From Osmia lignaria lignaria (Eukaryota; Arthropoda; Insecta; Hymenoptera; Megachilidae): DNA of 64,000 bases. Position 1 is the stretch's first letter. Every line of letters begins with the position of its first letter. The notes beneath the pieces are model-generated. The model was not told where the DNA came from. It searched no databases and saw only the letters and a list, made by a program, of their open reading frames with translations. The translations under genes and the position numbers were made by a program. The stretch is from contig NC_135040.1 in NCBI RefSeq assembly GCF_051020975.1, positions 5,945,501-6,009,500 of the forward strand, read 5' to 3'. Shown here one piece after another: positions 28,484 to 41,100 of this stretch.

Positions 28484-31400
28484 ACAAACTTCCGTAACAT
28501 TTAAACACGGTGATAGCATGTATTAAATTATCAAGTGGGTTAAAAGCGATGGCGTTTCTAATAGGGATTTCTTTATGCTTTGATGGCAGCCATTCATTAA
28601 GATGAATAATGACACAGCGTCTTTTACCGTAAGGCGAAATCAGTCCGAGTTGGCGATTTCAGGCATGCCTCGGACAGAAGTTTTCACGTGATGTTCCGAT
28701 GTTTATTGGACGAGATAGGTAAACCGGATCGCGCGAACAGGCCAGAGCTATCTGCCAGGAATGAAAATAGAGAAATAATCCCGACGCCCCAGGACAAGGT
28801 TCACTGGGCGCAAATTTCCATCGTCCTGTACCGCTCTACGGAAACCTTTCTTCCCTCCCTCTTCCCATTTCGTCAAATGAACGCTCCGTGATACCATCGA
28901 TCATCATCGGCCCCAAGTCCCGTTAATTAAGACGATAACGTTGGAAATTAACACGCAGGGATACTCGTAAAAGTTGTAAAATTAATGAAGCTGTTACGGG
29001 TTTATCAAAAACAGTTTAGGAATCATTTGTCGCTAGGGTCTAATGATTAGGTTAATTCCAAAGTATTAGGAAAGAAACGGAAGATTAGTTTAGCCACTTT
29101 TTTCGTTTCATCAATCTCATGGTTCACGGGTCGATGCTGTCCCTATGGTCCCGTAATTCTACCGGCATCATCAGAAGAGGAAGACACATTGTGTCGAAAA
29201 GACGCGTTATAAGCATCGGCAACGAGAAAGACAAAGTTGGAACGAAACGGACAGGCAGAACTGATGGGTAGTTGGTCCGAGCAGCATACCGCCACGAATG
29301 AACTCACGTAGGTTCGAGTGTGCTCATCCAAGCTATCAGCGGATGGATTCCAACCTACAATCTGCATAATTCCCTGGCTACATTTCCTTATCCCTTTGCG
29401 TTGCTTCGCTCGCACCCGATGGAACTCCACCGCTTCCATTAACGGCACCTTTTTTTCCCTCCTCCCGACCAGAGGACCTTGAAAGCCCTTCTTCAGCTTC
29501 GTTCGCGCGTGAAACGTATTGTTTACGAGGTATTCCGGCTGGCTCAAGCTTGTTGGGCTTTGTTATCCATTTTTATTTGGATCATCCCGATATCGAAGTC
29601 GAAACCTCCTTTTTCTAGACAATTCTAAATCAGTTCTGGATTCATATTTCGAATCCATATCCTCCCTCCACGAATACTCATCCAAGGATTTAGTAAATAG
29701 ATGATGTTACACGCGTATTACGATATTGTAAGTAACAATGAGCTAGGCAGGATGAATACATTACGCGGAATCTCGAAGATGAGAAGCATGTTTCTTTGAC
29801 TAGCGATTCGTCCATGGTTTGACAACGACACGCGAACAAATTCACGATCGTTTTCTTCGATTTATTGCATGTATCTAATATGGAGTTGTAAAGCAATTAC
29901 GTGCATCAACGTGAAAGCGGTTTTGATGTAATTACGGTGATCGTGATGGATACCAAGCAACGTTCTTCCTTCTGTGAAATCTTTGAGCAGTTGAAACTTC
30001 GTATTAGATGGTTATCGGGTATACGTGTCCCAGGAAATGTAGCACCGGCATGAATGAAACGAAGCATCTAGCGAGACATGAACTTGTTTTACTATTCTGT
30101 TCACGTGCACTTAGGAAAGTTTTAAAAGTAGCTAGTTATATAAGATATTATTTCTTTAACATACGTATCTACTTTCTATAACTTAGAGGCTGAATACAAA
30201 ATTTTTGAAAGGCTGTAATATTTACAAAGCATCATAAAACGATTAAAAGTTCAACAAGTGCTCTTAGTCAAGAAACCTTTAGCTCTGCTCTGTTTGTGCC
30301 CTGAAATACAGTGTTTAACAAGGGGAGTGCGTAGCATTTACAAATATTGAAACAAGTTGGAGCAGCTACTATTGACGGAGCTCTTCCTTTCGAGAATCTG
30401 ACGTGTCCTGCAAAGTCTCGACCGCGGGAAGTCGTAATGAGCGGGAATGTTCGTGGGAAACGAGGGAGAGACGCACGCATATGCCCAGGAAAGAAAGCGC
30501 ATGCGCGACCCCTTGCAATAGTACGACCCGTTCGACTCGGGACTCTCGAATTTCAAACCAAACATATCTTTGTCTGACTCGCGTCGTTCACGAAGCTAAT
30601 GCTATGTTTGTTAAAATATCGTAATTAACGAAAGAAGTAATTCTTTAAAACCGAGCTTTGTAGTCGCAGGCGGAGATATATCGTCACTTAAGGTCGTCGA
30701 ACCGCTTCCCGCTAGGTTCAACTGCTAATTCAAAGGTTTAAAGTTCAAGAAACTATCCGGCTGGTTTCAGGATGTAGTTAAATTCCATCCCTCCACCGTA
30801 AGGTGCACGAGTTTGGATAATGGTGATCGAGTGATTTAGAAGTTAGGAATGCGAATGTAGGAGAAGCACCGGTTAGCCGGACGAGGGATTAGAAAAATCG
30901 TAATTTCAAAGAAAATGAACCGCTGACCAGGGTAATTCGATATTGCACGCCACTAAGAGCCGGATGCTCGAAACGAGTAAAAACTGGAGGCCTCTGTTTT
31001 ACGTAAACATGTTGAAACGGATCGATGATCGCGCGTTTCCTGTGCGCGAGAGGGTCAATTCTTCTCCACGAAGGGTAATAGTCGACGCTTCTGTAGCACG
31101 GCAAGATAGTCTTCTCCAGGGAACAATTGGTGCTGGATGCATGGATCAGGAGGAGAATACCAGACAAAAGGAAGATCCCAGTGGCTCTGAATCCGATGAA
31201 ATTAAGGAATCACGCGAGAAATGGACGTACGTTGGTTTGGTGCGTAGAAACCAGTTCCTCGGTATGAAAAATACCACGCGTGTCGTAAACTGGCGGTAGG
31301 ACGATGCTAAATATAAACGCAAGAAAAGAAGGAAAACGGTGACCAGGCGAAGAGCACGTCGGTAACGAGCAGTCTGGGGTGCACCTGCGGATATTCGGGG

Positions 31401-34338
31401 AACGTCCTCTTGTAACGTCGTAGACCACCTGTTTCACTTGGAAACAGGTGTCATCGCGAAAGAAGGTTGACTGAAGAAGGGACGACTCGAAGAAGAAACG
31501 ACTGTGATGCTAAACAGGCTCTTAATTGGCCACCACCTCTGGAGGAGGTGACCTAATGAAGATCCGTACGTGTTTTTCAGGTACTACAAGTTATCACTGT
31601 CCGATGGTGAACGAATCTGTAGAAACGAATCGATCCCGAAGTCACGGTGCTAAGTAAGGTACGAAGAGGAAGAAAGTCTCAACAGCAATAATAAAAGATA
31701 AAGAGTTGATGAAATAGATTATTATAAAGTATAAAACCTTAGCCTCCAATTACATACTGGGTTGGGAATAAAAAATCCTGGTAGAGATTGAGATCAGTGA
31801 TTCGTCTATTATGGCTGAGCAAAGAGCTGTGTCATGGTCTTTACTTAAGAGAACTATCTGATCATCAGAGATGAATTTTTATAGGGTTAATGTCGAGGTT
31901 GCTGCTGTGAACGATTAAAACCCACTTTAGCGAGATAGCGTTAGCGCTAGATGGTCAGAGACTTACGTCTAACAAGTTGGACTATAGTTGAGGTATTAAA
32001 AAATGTACTTCGTGCAATGCTAATCTGTAGCCAAAAAAGGAAGAGAAGAAGAGAAAAATATTTGCAGTCGTAGACCCATCATTGGTTTAATGAACACCTG
32101 AGCACGTTTCTTTCTTCCTTCGCCAGACAGGTTATTTCTCTTTTATGGGGCACGAATTGTCGAGAAGAAATCCTTGGAATGAAATTATTCGAGAGCGTGT
32201 GTCTCGCACGCGGATTACTCGAACCTCGAAAATGGACTTCCAAGGAGCTGAAATGTATTCACGGCGCCGTGGATGTCATTAATAAAGATTTAGCCCGAAG
32301 CCCAGAAATCAGCAGACCTTTCGCGGATTACCATTGAAGAAAGCCGCTGATGCTTTGGTAGCATGATCGTGTTTGAGCGTCTGTTGGTCTCAGCTTTGTA
32401 ACGGAATATTTTATCAACGCGTTGATTAATCACTGCTCCCGTGTACGCGTATTTAATCATCGATGACAATTTAGCAAATACGTGCTTATAGGGTTTAGTT
32501 GATCCAGATCGTTAGTCTGTATAGATCAACAGATAACTGGTATTCAGACGGCTGATAAATTGATAAGCAGACCGAAGCCTTGAAGTCTAGACTGCCTTGA
32601 CCTAAGAGTCAGCCCTAACCTCTTAAAGAACTTCCTAATCAATCAGAAATCCAAAAAGGACACGGTCGATCGTAAGGATACCTAAAAAGCTAGGGAAAGC
32701 GAATGTCTGAACGTCGAAGAACAAAGAATCCATCGATCAGACGGTTCTTATCCGAGCGTGGCTCGTGACACGCACACGTTTGCAGCTCGTTAACACGGAA
32801 ACCTTGCGCTACCGTATAAAGAAGGATCTTGATCCGGCGATCAGTGGCGCCGATGATGGAGGATCCCTGTGCACCAGCGAACGCCCTCGGCGGAGCTTGA
32901 AAATTTCAGCCCGCTCTGGTGGAAGCACGCGCCCGTTGCGCCTCGCGTATACAGGCGGCGGAGATTCATCTGCATAACAGTTAATAATTCCGGTGCAGAG
33001 TGTACCGGTTATACGGTTGCCACGATATGTGTACGTTACTCGAGGACCCTGTGTCTGTGTTACCCACGAGCTCGAACGGGTTCATCACGGACACAATCGT
33101 GAGCCACCTGTTTTGTTGGCGTTCTAATGGGTGGCTGTGTTGCTCTAGCCGCAAGAATTGCATCGTCCGGTGCAATATAGCTTCGCGGTACATCGAGACC
33201 CTTCGGGATGCCTTCGTTCCGTGGGCTTTCCTGTAAACATGGCGGGCAGTTGGGTCGAAAGGGCTTAGGGTATTCTTGGCTCGAGCATTAGGGACGCGAA
33301 CGATTCAGTTTGAAAAAGGTTGATTGAAATCTTGATAGAGAGAATGCTGAAGCTTTTCTTATTTCATCCTTAATGCATTTAGTGCATAAAAATGATCCAA
33401 GCTGTGTAATTACTGGACAACTGGAATGCGCATCTTCACCGAAGTCCCATTTAAACATTGGGTCTGGTCGGAATTGTGAAAAAGTGATCGAGGAAACTTT
33501 GGTGTTTTTTTTTGAAGAGATAGTACTCCCGGTAAGATTGGAAGGGAAACACGAAGGTCTGATTGAAATCTTAATGGCGAGGATCTAGTCGGTAGTTTTT
33601 GCTTAATCCTTTGAAATGGGATAAAACATAGGAAAATGTCTATTTCGTTTCGATTTCGTCAGAAATGATCGAAGTATTCGCAAGTTCCTCGAACGATAAA
33701 ACCGTCCGATGAAGACATTTCTCGAAGAAAACGTTCTGAGAATTTCAGAATGGTTTTAATAAACCAAAAAGGAATCTGAATTAAATTAAGCCGCCAATTT
33801 CGACGAAACCACGTTCATGACGATCGAGCATCCTGTGCGCTTTTAATCGTTCTCCGAACAAGACCGATTTAAATCAGAATCTCTGCAACAACGTAGTTTT
33901 TGTTCGATCAATTAGTCGTTCATCCCGCGCGATATTTCTGCCATGGCAGCTGTTTTGGTCAGGCAGAAATTGCTCGAGGCACGAACGCTCGGTCCATTTT
34001 GTGGCTGCAAAAATCGCCGTCGATTTCCGCGACGAGGCTGTTGAAGTGTGGTTTCGAATCGAGTTGTGGCCAGCCCAATGATGGTCCATTCGAATTATCG
34101 GACATCCTCTGACCTTGGCATCGTGAAAAATGCTACCTGGATAGCGGAGACAGTGACGGTATCGAGTCACGATCAAAGTTCCTTCATCGGTCTGATTTAA
34201 TCCAAAGAAAGTTAGAATATCAAGACAGCATCCTTGGCCATCATAAATAAGGAAGTCTGGCTCCAGGTGGCGCGTTCGTTTAATTGCTTGGCAATAAATA
34301 AAAGATCCTTCGTATATTACGAAGCGCAATCGAGCGGT

Positions 34339-34349
34339 AAAAAAAAAAA
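34339..34349 (+). repeat. poly(A) run
   Basis: Eleven consecutive A. No associated element seen. Confidence 0.85.
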
Positions 34350-35733
34350 TAGGCTATCAGGAGCTGACTCGATGGAGGAATACACGTATATTATAGAAAA
34401 ACGATCAAGAGAATAAGAGGTGTGCGTTTATTCATAGTCTCTGTTAACAGGGTAGCGAAACGGGATGCCGTGGAATCTTTGAGCGCGCAGCAACAAAATG
34501 ATTAAGCGATTGAATTCCCATTGGCAGTGGTGGTTCAGTATCATTAGTGGCGATCCCGGAATCGTCCCAGAAAAAAAAGACTCGTTCTACTTAGATTGGG
34601 AAAGAATTTCCTGGTTACTGGGCATCGAAGCGTTCAGTAACGATCAGGATCAGTTTTAAACGGATGTACGTCCTCGTTTATGCTGATTATGCCATGCGTG
34701 TACACTGCCTGATTAGTCATACATAGGACTGGATTTTTCCAGAATAATCTGAAATCTGTGTCCTCTGTTATTCCAGATACTCTGTACCTGATTACTTCTT
34801 ACTTAGAGATAATGATTGGTTATCTTAATGAATGAGTTCGCCATAAAACTTCTGTAGATAATAAAAACTTAAATTTGGTGAAAGCATAAGTAGCTTGCCA
34901 ACGAAAAGATTATTCCGATGTTATTGGGACCACCTGGTGGATGACCAATTAATAACTAATTAACGTTGCATCTGCGAGCGACGGGTTAACGTTCGGTCAA
35001 GTACCATTATCGCATTTCTTGGCCAGCGTGGAGGCATTAAGAAGATACTCTAGAAAAACGACGCCGTCATTATTTACGAACATTTGCAACTACTTACAAC
35101 AAGCTTACGGGACATCGCCAGCTGCGAGCTACATTAGCCGGAACAATTCAACCAATGCGTGTTGTCGCGAGTAGCGAAGTTGCTGAAAGTGCTAAACACC
35201 AGCAACATTCGCATTGTAAAACAGACGACTGTATTGTACGGTACCAGCGATCGTTAAGCCTAGCAATCAGCATCAGGGATGCATACTTCGCATATTATTC
35301 TCTGCACAATATTCGATGGTAAAAATAAGCTTGACCATTTGGGTATTGAAAACTGAGTATGGGAAATTAATTCATTTCAAAATAGGAAAGAAATTCGACT
35401 ATAGGAATTTCTATTACAGTTTAAGGTGCTAGCTATGTTAAACCAAGTATTTATGAGTTTATGCATTTATGAGGTATAATTAGCACCTTCCCACTCAGCT
35501 ATAGCGAATGTTGCGTTTAATTAGGGGGATAATTAACGCCTACAATTAAGAGGAGACCTCAGACACTAAAGCTCAGCACAGTCCTAGTGCTGTCTTCGGA
35601 TCAAAGAACAGCCCCATCGTTTGGAGGTATCTGAGATCTTCGTTTTGGTCCCAGAGGATCATTACACGACAGTATCGATCTGATGATCTTCACTAAACGG
35701 CCGTCTAGCGAGAGTGATCTCAGGATGTAACTA

Positions 35734-36210
35734 TTGATCGTAGCAGGCATAGATTCTTGGCGGAGGAAGAAGCGACACGGAGTCGAGCCGGTGGCGCGTA
35801 TTCGAACGGGGGCCCCTCGGCGAGGCGTCAGGCCCCGACACGCCACACGTATTAGAAACGAATATAAATATATCGGGAAGGAAGGCAGGCGGGCGGCTGG
35901 TGGGGCCCGGCGAGCGCGTATTGGCGGCGTGGAAGTTACACGCAGCCGACGTAGCAGCCTCTCGAGAACGGACCCCTGTTCTCCCTACCCTGAAGCGGCC
36001 TTACAGCCAGCCAGCCTGTTCACCCCGCTCTTCTCCGGGGCCCCGAGTCCTGAAGTGCGCTCAGTGTCCGCTCGGCCTCAGCACGCCCGAGTAGGAAGGA
36101 CAGGACGCCGCTTCTAGAAGCTTTTCAATGGGTTCGTGGCAGCGCGCACTGACTCGATCCTGTGCCGCCAATTAACCGCGTGAACATTTTGTTCTCGTAC
36201 AGCGGTGAGA
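35734..36210 (+). promoter_or_regulatory. candidate GC/CpG-rich promoter and 5' non-coding exon of prickle
   Basis: This block is markedly richer in G+C and CpG than its surroundings. It contains a consensus TATAAATA at 35863-35870 and ends near a donor-like GCG|GTGAGA at 36205. It lies 1.4-1.9 kb upstream of the prickle start codon on the same strand. A short frame across it (35734-36117) has Arg/Ala/Gly composition typical of CpG-rich non-coding DNA and is not called. No clear initiator sits 25-32 nt below the TATA box. Confidence 0.3.
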
Positions 36211-36767
36211 TCTTTGTCTTCGTATTAAAGGTAAAGGATCAACCTTGTCGGACCTGTGGCTTCCTGTGACAGTGGTGGTAATTGGCCGTAGGATTTTGAT
36301 GATACACGGTGTCGAAGGTGTGTTTTGCGGTGCCGTTTAGGCTATGTTGGTCATACAGTGCTATCAGTGAGTGTTTGAGATTGACAGGATGGTATTACCT
36401 GTTGGATCGGTTCTAAAAACCGAGTGACACACGGACATCGCGTGTCAAGGATCGTACGTGAATGGAATTCGATTTGCCGAGATCCGGAGAGGCTGTGAGA
36501 AAGAGATAGTAGAGGAAGGGTGAAATCCTCGTTCCGTGTCAGTGGAATCGGAAATTGACGCCCGGGGATCTGAATCGGTGCTCGGTTTCACGAGGCAACA
36601 AGATTGGTGGAGGTTGTTCAGGGGCGGGAGAAGATCGATCAGAAGGAGCGATGGATCGGCTGGAGATCGCGTAAAACGTTATCGTTCGCCCGGTTCCCTT
36701 TGTACGTTCGGATACGTGCCGCGTATTAAAACGTTAATCTCCGGCTGTACTACCGGTTATACGTACA

Positions 36768-37060
36768 GATTGCCTCTCCCTCTCCCGTCTGTCTCTCCTG
36801 CGCGTTCCCTTTCTTCCTTTTACCCTTTCTCTCTGCCTTCTCTATCTCTCCTTCCTCGCTCCGTCTCTTTCATCTCTCTGTCTCTGCTCTTTTCTTCCTT
36901 TTCCTCGGCTACCTTTCTTTTCTCTTTCTCTGTTTCTCCTTCCCCGCCCTTCTTACCTCTGTGCTCGCTTTCTCTGCTATCCCTTTCCACCCAACCCGCG
37001 TGCGCCTCCCTGTTCCTTCCACAGTTCTTCCCTCTACACCGGTTCCTTCTTATAGCCCGT
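36768..37060 (+). repeat. long polypyrimidine (CT-rich) tract upstream of prickle exon 1
   Basis: About 290 bp on the + strand is almost only C and T (runs such as CTCTCCTTCCTCGCTCC), with few purines. It ends near acceptor-like sites TTCCACAG (ending about 37023) and CTTCTTATAG (ending about 37056). It could be the pyrimidine tract before a 5'-UTR exon, or a CT/GA regulatory repeat. It keeps one frame open but encodes only Ser/Leu/Phe/Pro-rich low complexity. Confidence 0.6.
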
Positions 37061-37623
37061 GTCCTGGTTCGCGAACAGAGCCCTTGTGTTCTCTTGCCGT
37101 TGCACCAGAATAAAGAAAAGATGCCACACCATCGATTGGACCTAGCCGATTCTACCCTGTCGGCATTCTCGAGGATCCAAAGTATCGCGTATCTTTAATC
37201 GATCAGCGGGACAATGACAAGCCTCGATGTCCAGGTGTCCGGGCGCGAACTCAGGGAGTTTCGAACGCATCCCGAGCCCCCAATCTCGGTGCCCGACCAA
37301 TACCAGGATCGTCATCACCAGGCACAAGCGGGATCACGATCGTATCGAAGCTGTTCGTGGCTGATCGAAGTGGCCGCGTAACGATCGACGCGCTATCAGC
37401 GAGGATCAGCCGAGGGAGAGAGGCTTAATGCATCCTCCGATCGGCCAGGATTAAACGCGAAACGAGCGCCGCTAAAAGAGAGAACGACAGACGGCAATCT
37501 GGACACAAGGGAGCGGCTAGACCGAATAAAGGGACACATCCTGCTTGCTGATGCTTCGCGAAAGCCAGTCGGTCAGCACGGCTGCTCGTTGATAAGTGCC
37601 ACTGCGGATGACTCGTTAAGACG

Positions 37624-38105
37624 ATGTCGAGTCTAGCCAGAAGAAGGAAGACCTCGGTGCTAGGGTCGAAGAGATGGTGGCAAGGTGGCTGCTGGGCTAC
37701 CAGGAGCCACCAGGAAGCCTATCTACGAAGATTGTACGCTAGGAAGAACGAGCAGACCGGGAAAGGTGAGGACGAAGCGGCGGGCCGAAGGGATCTGGGG
37801 GCTAGCTGGGCATCTGGTACTGTCTACGAACTACCTCCCACCGAGGAACACTATCTGGACGCCTTCCTGAGAAACCGCGAAGATGGCAACGAGGAGGACG
37901 ATGTGGTTGGCGTTGTCGTTGGGTGTCCAGCGTTAGCCACATCCAGGTCTAGTCCAACGGAGAAGTGCGTGGAATTCCTGAACGGTGCCCACGATGCTGC
38001 GATCAGCTTCGAAAACGATCGCCGACTCGAGGAACCGGAATGCAGCCGTGCGGCCGATTGCAGCTCCCTGCATTCGGGTTACGATGTCGCCGCCACTTCT
38101 CTGGA
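37624..38105 (+). CDS. pk: prickle coding exon 1 (isoform-specific N-terminus)
   Basis: The exon encodes residues 1-160 plus two bases of codon 161. It begins MSSLARRRKTSVLG, has a basic Trp/Arg-rich start, then an acidic stretch (NREDGNEEDDVV). It ends at a consensus donor GTGAGT at 38106, leaving phase 2, which matches the one-base start of exon 2. The in-frame TGA at 37609 fixes the start. I do not recognise any domain here. Prickle genes in flies use alternative N-terminal exons (pk, pkM, sple), so this may be one of several first coding exons. The conserved protein begins only in exon 2. Confidence 0.75.
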
Positions 38106-41100
38106 GTGAGTTTATCGCAGTATTGCTCTCGTTTCGCAAGCTGATCGATTGTCAGGGAAAGTGCTTCGAGGGCTGCCCTCGTTGGGCGGATCTCTTCTCT
38201 GTTCCCGATGTTCCGCGCAGTTCAACACGGTTCCCTGGTACATGTACCATTTTTGGTACGCGTTAAATTTTCTGCTCGGGCCAGAATTGTTAACGACCGC
38301 GTCACTCGATATCGCAGGGTCATTTTGATTCTTAGCTTTTAAGTTCCACCATTAATTGCCAGAGGGACTTAATTCTGTTAGTGCTGTTGTCAGTAGGGTT
38401 CCTTAGTTTATAATTATCTTTGTTTCTTCGTTGTACGATAATATGTGGATATCGCTAGAGTCAGAATGAGACAGCATCTCTTCGTGTGAGATCCAGTTTG
38501 TGCATAAAACCAAATAATCGACCAATAATTACTAAGCGATCGGAGACCAGCAACGAAGGGATGTAAGATTCATTTATTTTCTCTGTCGCGTTGTTTTCGC
38601 GAATAATTTTGCAAGCAAATTACTAGGCTGATGGCTGCTGCATAATCGGATCAATTTTCCGTCGAACTAAATTTGCACGTTTCGTCGATGATTGAATCTC
38701 TTGGACGTTTTTCGAAACATAGTCGTGTGGCTAGCAATAAATTGCTTCTTAAATTACAATATATCGGTGGAGGGGTTTTAGCCTGGAAACGGCAGGAGTT
38801 CCAAAGAGAACGCCGATGGTTAACCGTGTAATCAGGCCTGCCACTTGCTGCCAATTTATCATTTCCCATGCAAATAGCATTTCTTACCACGATAGAGGAT
38901 TTCTCATCGTTGTGTCTGTAATGATAAAGCATTCTCTAAATGGTAACATGTTGCCAGCATTTCCGACTTCAACAACTTCCATCCTGTGTAATTGTGAACA
39001 TTAAATGAACCGTTTACGGTTCTTTCGTTTGCAATTCTTGAAGATGTTAAAGACAAATTGAATATAAAGCAAAGGAAACGTACAGTGTGCCTTTTTATTA
39101 TTTTTACTGATAACACGATTATTCATCAAGAAGAGTTGCCGGAGAGAATAGATATTACATTAATTTTAAAGTTCCAAGGAGAACCAAAAACTTCTGGATT
39201 TCTTCGAATTTTCGAACGCAAATGGGAAGCGAATTTATTGCTTCCCGTGGGAAAGGAATTTCTTCATTCTTCTCGGAATATACTGTTTAATATTAATATG
39301 CAGCTTGTGTGGTTACCAGCATAAACTCAGTGTTTCACTGCGCTGGATAGATTTAAACAGTCTGATCTTTAATAAAGTTCGAACGCGATGAACGCTATCG
39401 AAATGGAAAATGTTAATGAAGCGGAATTTATCGTTTCTTTATGGAAAGATCCGATCAATTAATTTCAATTAATTTCTCTGTCTTAATAGTCGATACTCGA
39501 TTGCCCTGGACTGTTGGGACAACTCTTGAAATGGGTCCACTGGCTATTCGGTATCTTGATAGCTGGATGTATACCCGTGTCCCTTGCCATTAGTATTCAT
39601 GTTTACACATCGTATACGATTAGTATTCGATTATCCACACCTTTGATTATTAGTATTCGGTGTTACGTGCCTTTACCGATTAGTACTTGCTTTCATCCGT
39701 CCTTTGCAATTAGTACTTTTTTTTCATGCCTTTGATAATTTGGTATTCTATTTTAACCCGCAGCTGCTGCGATCATTCGAATATCACTTCTAACCGACAA
39801 CCTAATCGTGTTTTTCAGGAAAGTGTGCAGAAGCTGCAGGTGTCCCAGGGAGGAGCATCAGCGGACTTCGACGGAGGCGGGCGGTCCCTCGGGACTCGGC
39901 CTCGGTCCTGGTCCGCCGATGGCCATGGCTATGGCTTTTCCAAGCGGGGCCGCCGGTTCTTCTCACCAAGAACCCTTCAAAAGTCCCATGCAAGCGGCTC
40001 CACCAGGGCTCGCACTTCAGGAGGCCCTGATGCATCATCAGAGGCACTCGCAGAGCGACGATGACAGCGGATGTGCGCTCGAGGAGTACACGTGGGTGCC
40101 ACCCGGTCTCAGGCCGGACCAGGTAAGAAACATATACTCTCCGCCGTGCTTGGAATACTGATCTGCCCGATACCCAACTGATTCTACTCCTTTCTGCGGC
40201 TGCCTTCCCAACCCGACCTATGGAAACCTTCGATCTTACTCGTTTTTGTTTTTTCAAGAGGATAACTTTCGATCCTTCGACTGCCAGGTGCTTTGTAAAA
40301 TTGTCCTCGATGGATTAGGTTAGCATAAATAGTTTCTGCTCTTGGAGTAATTTATTGTTCAATTTCGAGAACAGCACGGTCGTAGCAAAAGGAAAGAAAA
40401 AAAAAGAAGTTTCACCAAAAAGATGTGAGCATTGCAAAACTTTCAAGACCTTCAAGACTCGTTGAGTATCAAGTGGGCGCGCCCTGATATGCTATGCGCC
40501 ATACACGGTGACCTTTAGATTTGCATAAAGGTTGACTTTCCCTCCGCAAAATTTATCGGGACCGTTTCAGACAGACGTATGATCAAAACGTTTAGAATCA
40601 TGGGAAATTTTCCAGGAATTTTGCATGTCGTTCGAAGCGATTCATCAGTGCCCTACATTTCTTACAAACACGACAAAATAAAGAGGACATCGAATAAACT
40701 TTCTTGGTGCGCTTCGAACGCGGTGAAAACAGGCAAGTAGAACGTAAAGAAATAAAAGTATCCAGACCTGTTCCCAGTGTTTTGTTCAAGGGAGGAGTCC
40801 ATCACGCGTCCCATGTAACTGTAAGCATTTCGTATCTGAATTATTCATGAATGATCAATATCGGGCATCTCAACGGTGATAAACAAAGCATTTAACATGT
40901 AGCATCTTGAATCCCTTTCAGACAAGACTGTTAAGTTACTCAGCCATCTGGAGATCTAAAGACACTGAGTGCTCTTCATTAATATAGTAGGTAATTAAAT
41001 GTTGCAATATAGCATCCCACTTAATATCTCATCAAACAAGTACAACAAGTCCCATTTAGTCCACAGAACCGGCAAAATGTTAACCTTTACATCATTTTCT

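Larger units (their letters stand above)
27000..35733. other. gene-free region upstream of the prickle promoter candidate
   Basis: No supportable gene on either strand. It contains an AT microsatellite, a short repeat pair at about 33,320 and 33,560, and a weak similarity between about 27,100 and 27,450. It may hold prickle enhancers or distant 5' exons, but sequence alone does not show them. Confidence 0.45.

Noticed and set aside
31750..32050. GGGTTGGGAATAAAA motif resembling a mariner inverted-repeat end
   Set aside because: No matching opposite end, no transposase-like frame and no clear TA duplication pair could be seen.
33874..34329. 151-codon minus-strand open frame
   Set aside because: Mixed composition but no recognisable motif, no upstream or downstream exon logic, and overlapped by other open frames.
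36536..37198. 220-codon open frame on + strand upstream of prickle
   Set aside because: Mostly Ser/Leu/Phe/Pro encoded by the polypyrimidine tract. No family signature; better explained as leader or intron sequence.
39058..39324. 88-codon open frame in prickle intron 1
   Set aside because: Looks somewhat protein-like but has no homology I know and no splice sites in suitable phase. It is within a clear intron.
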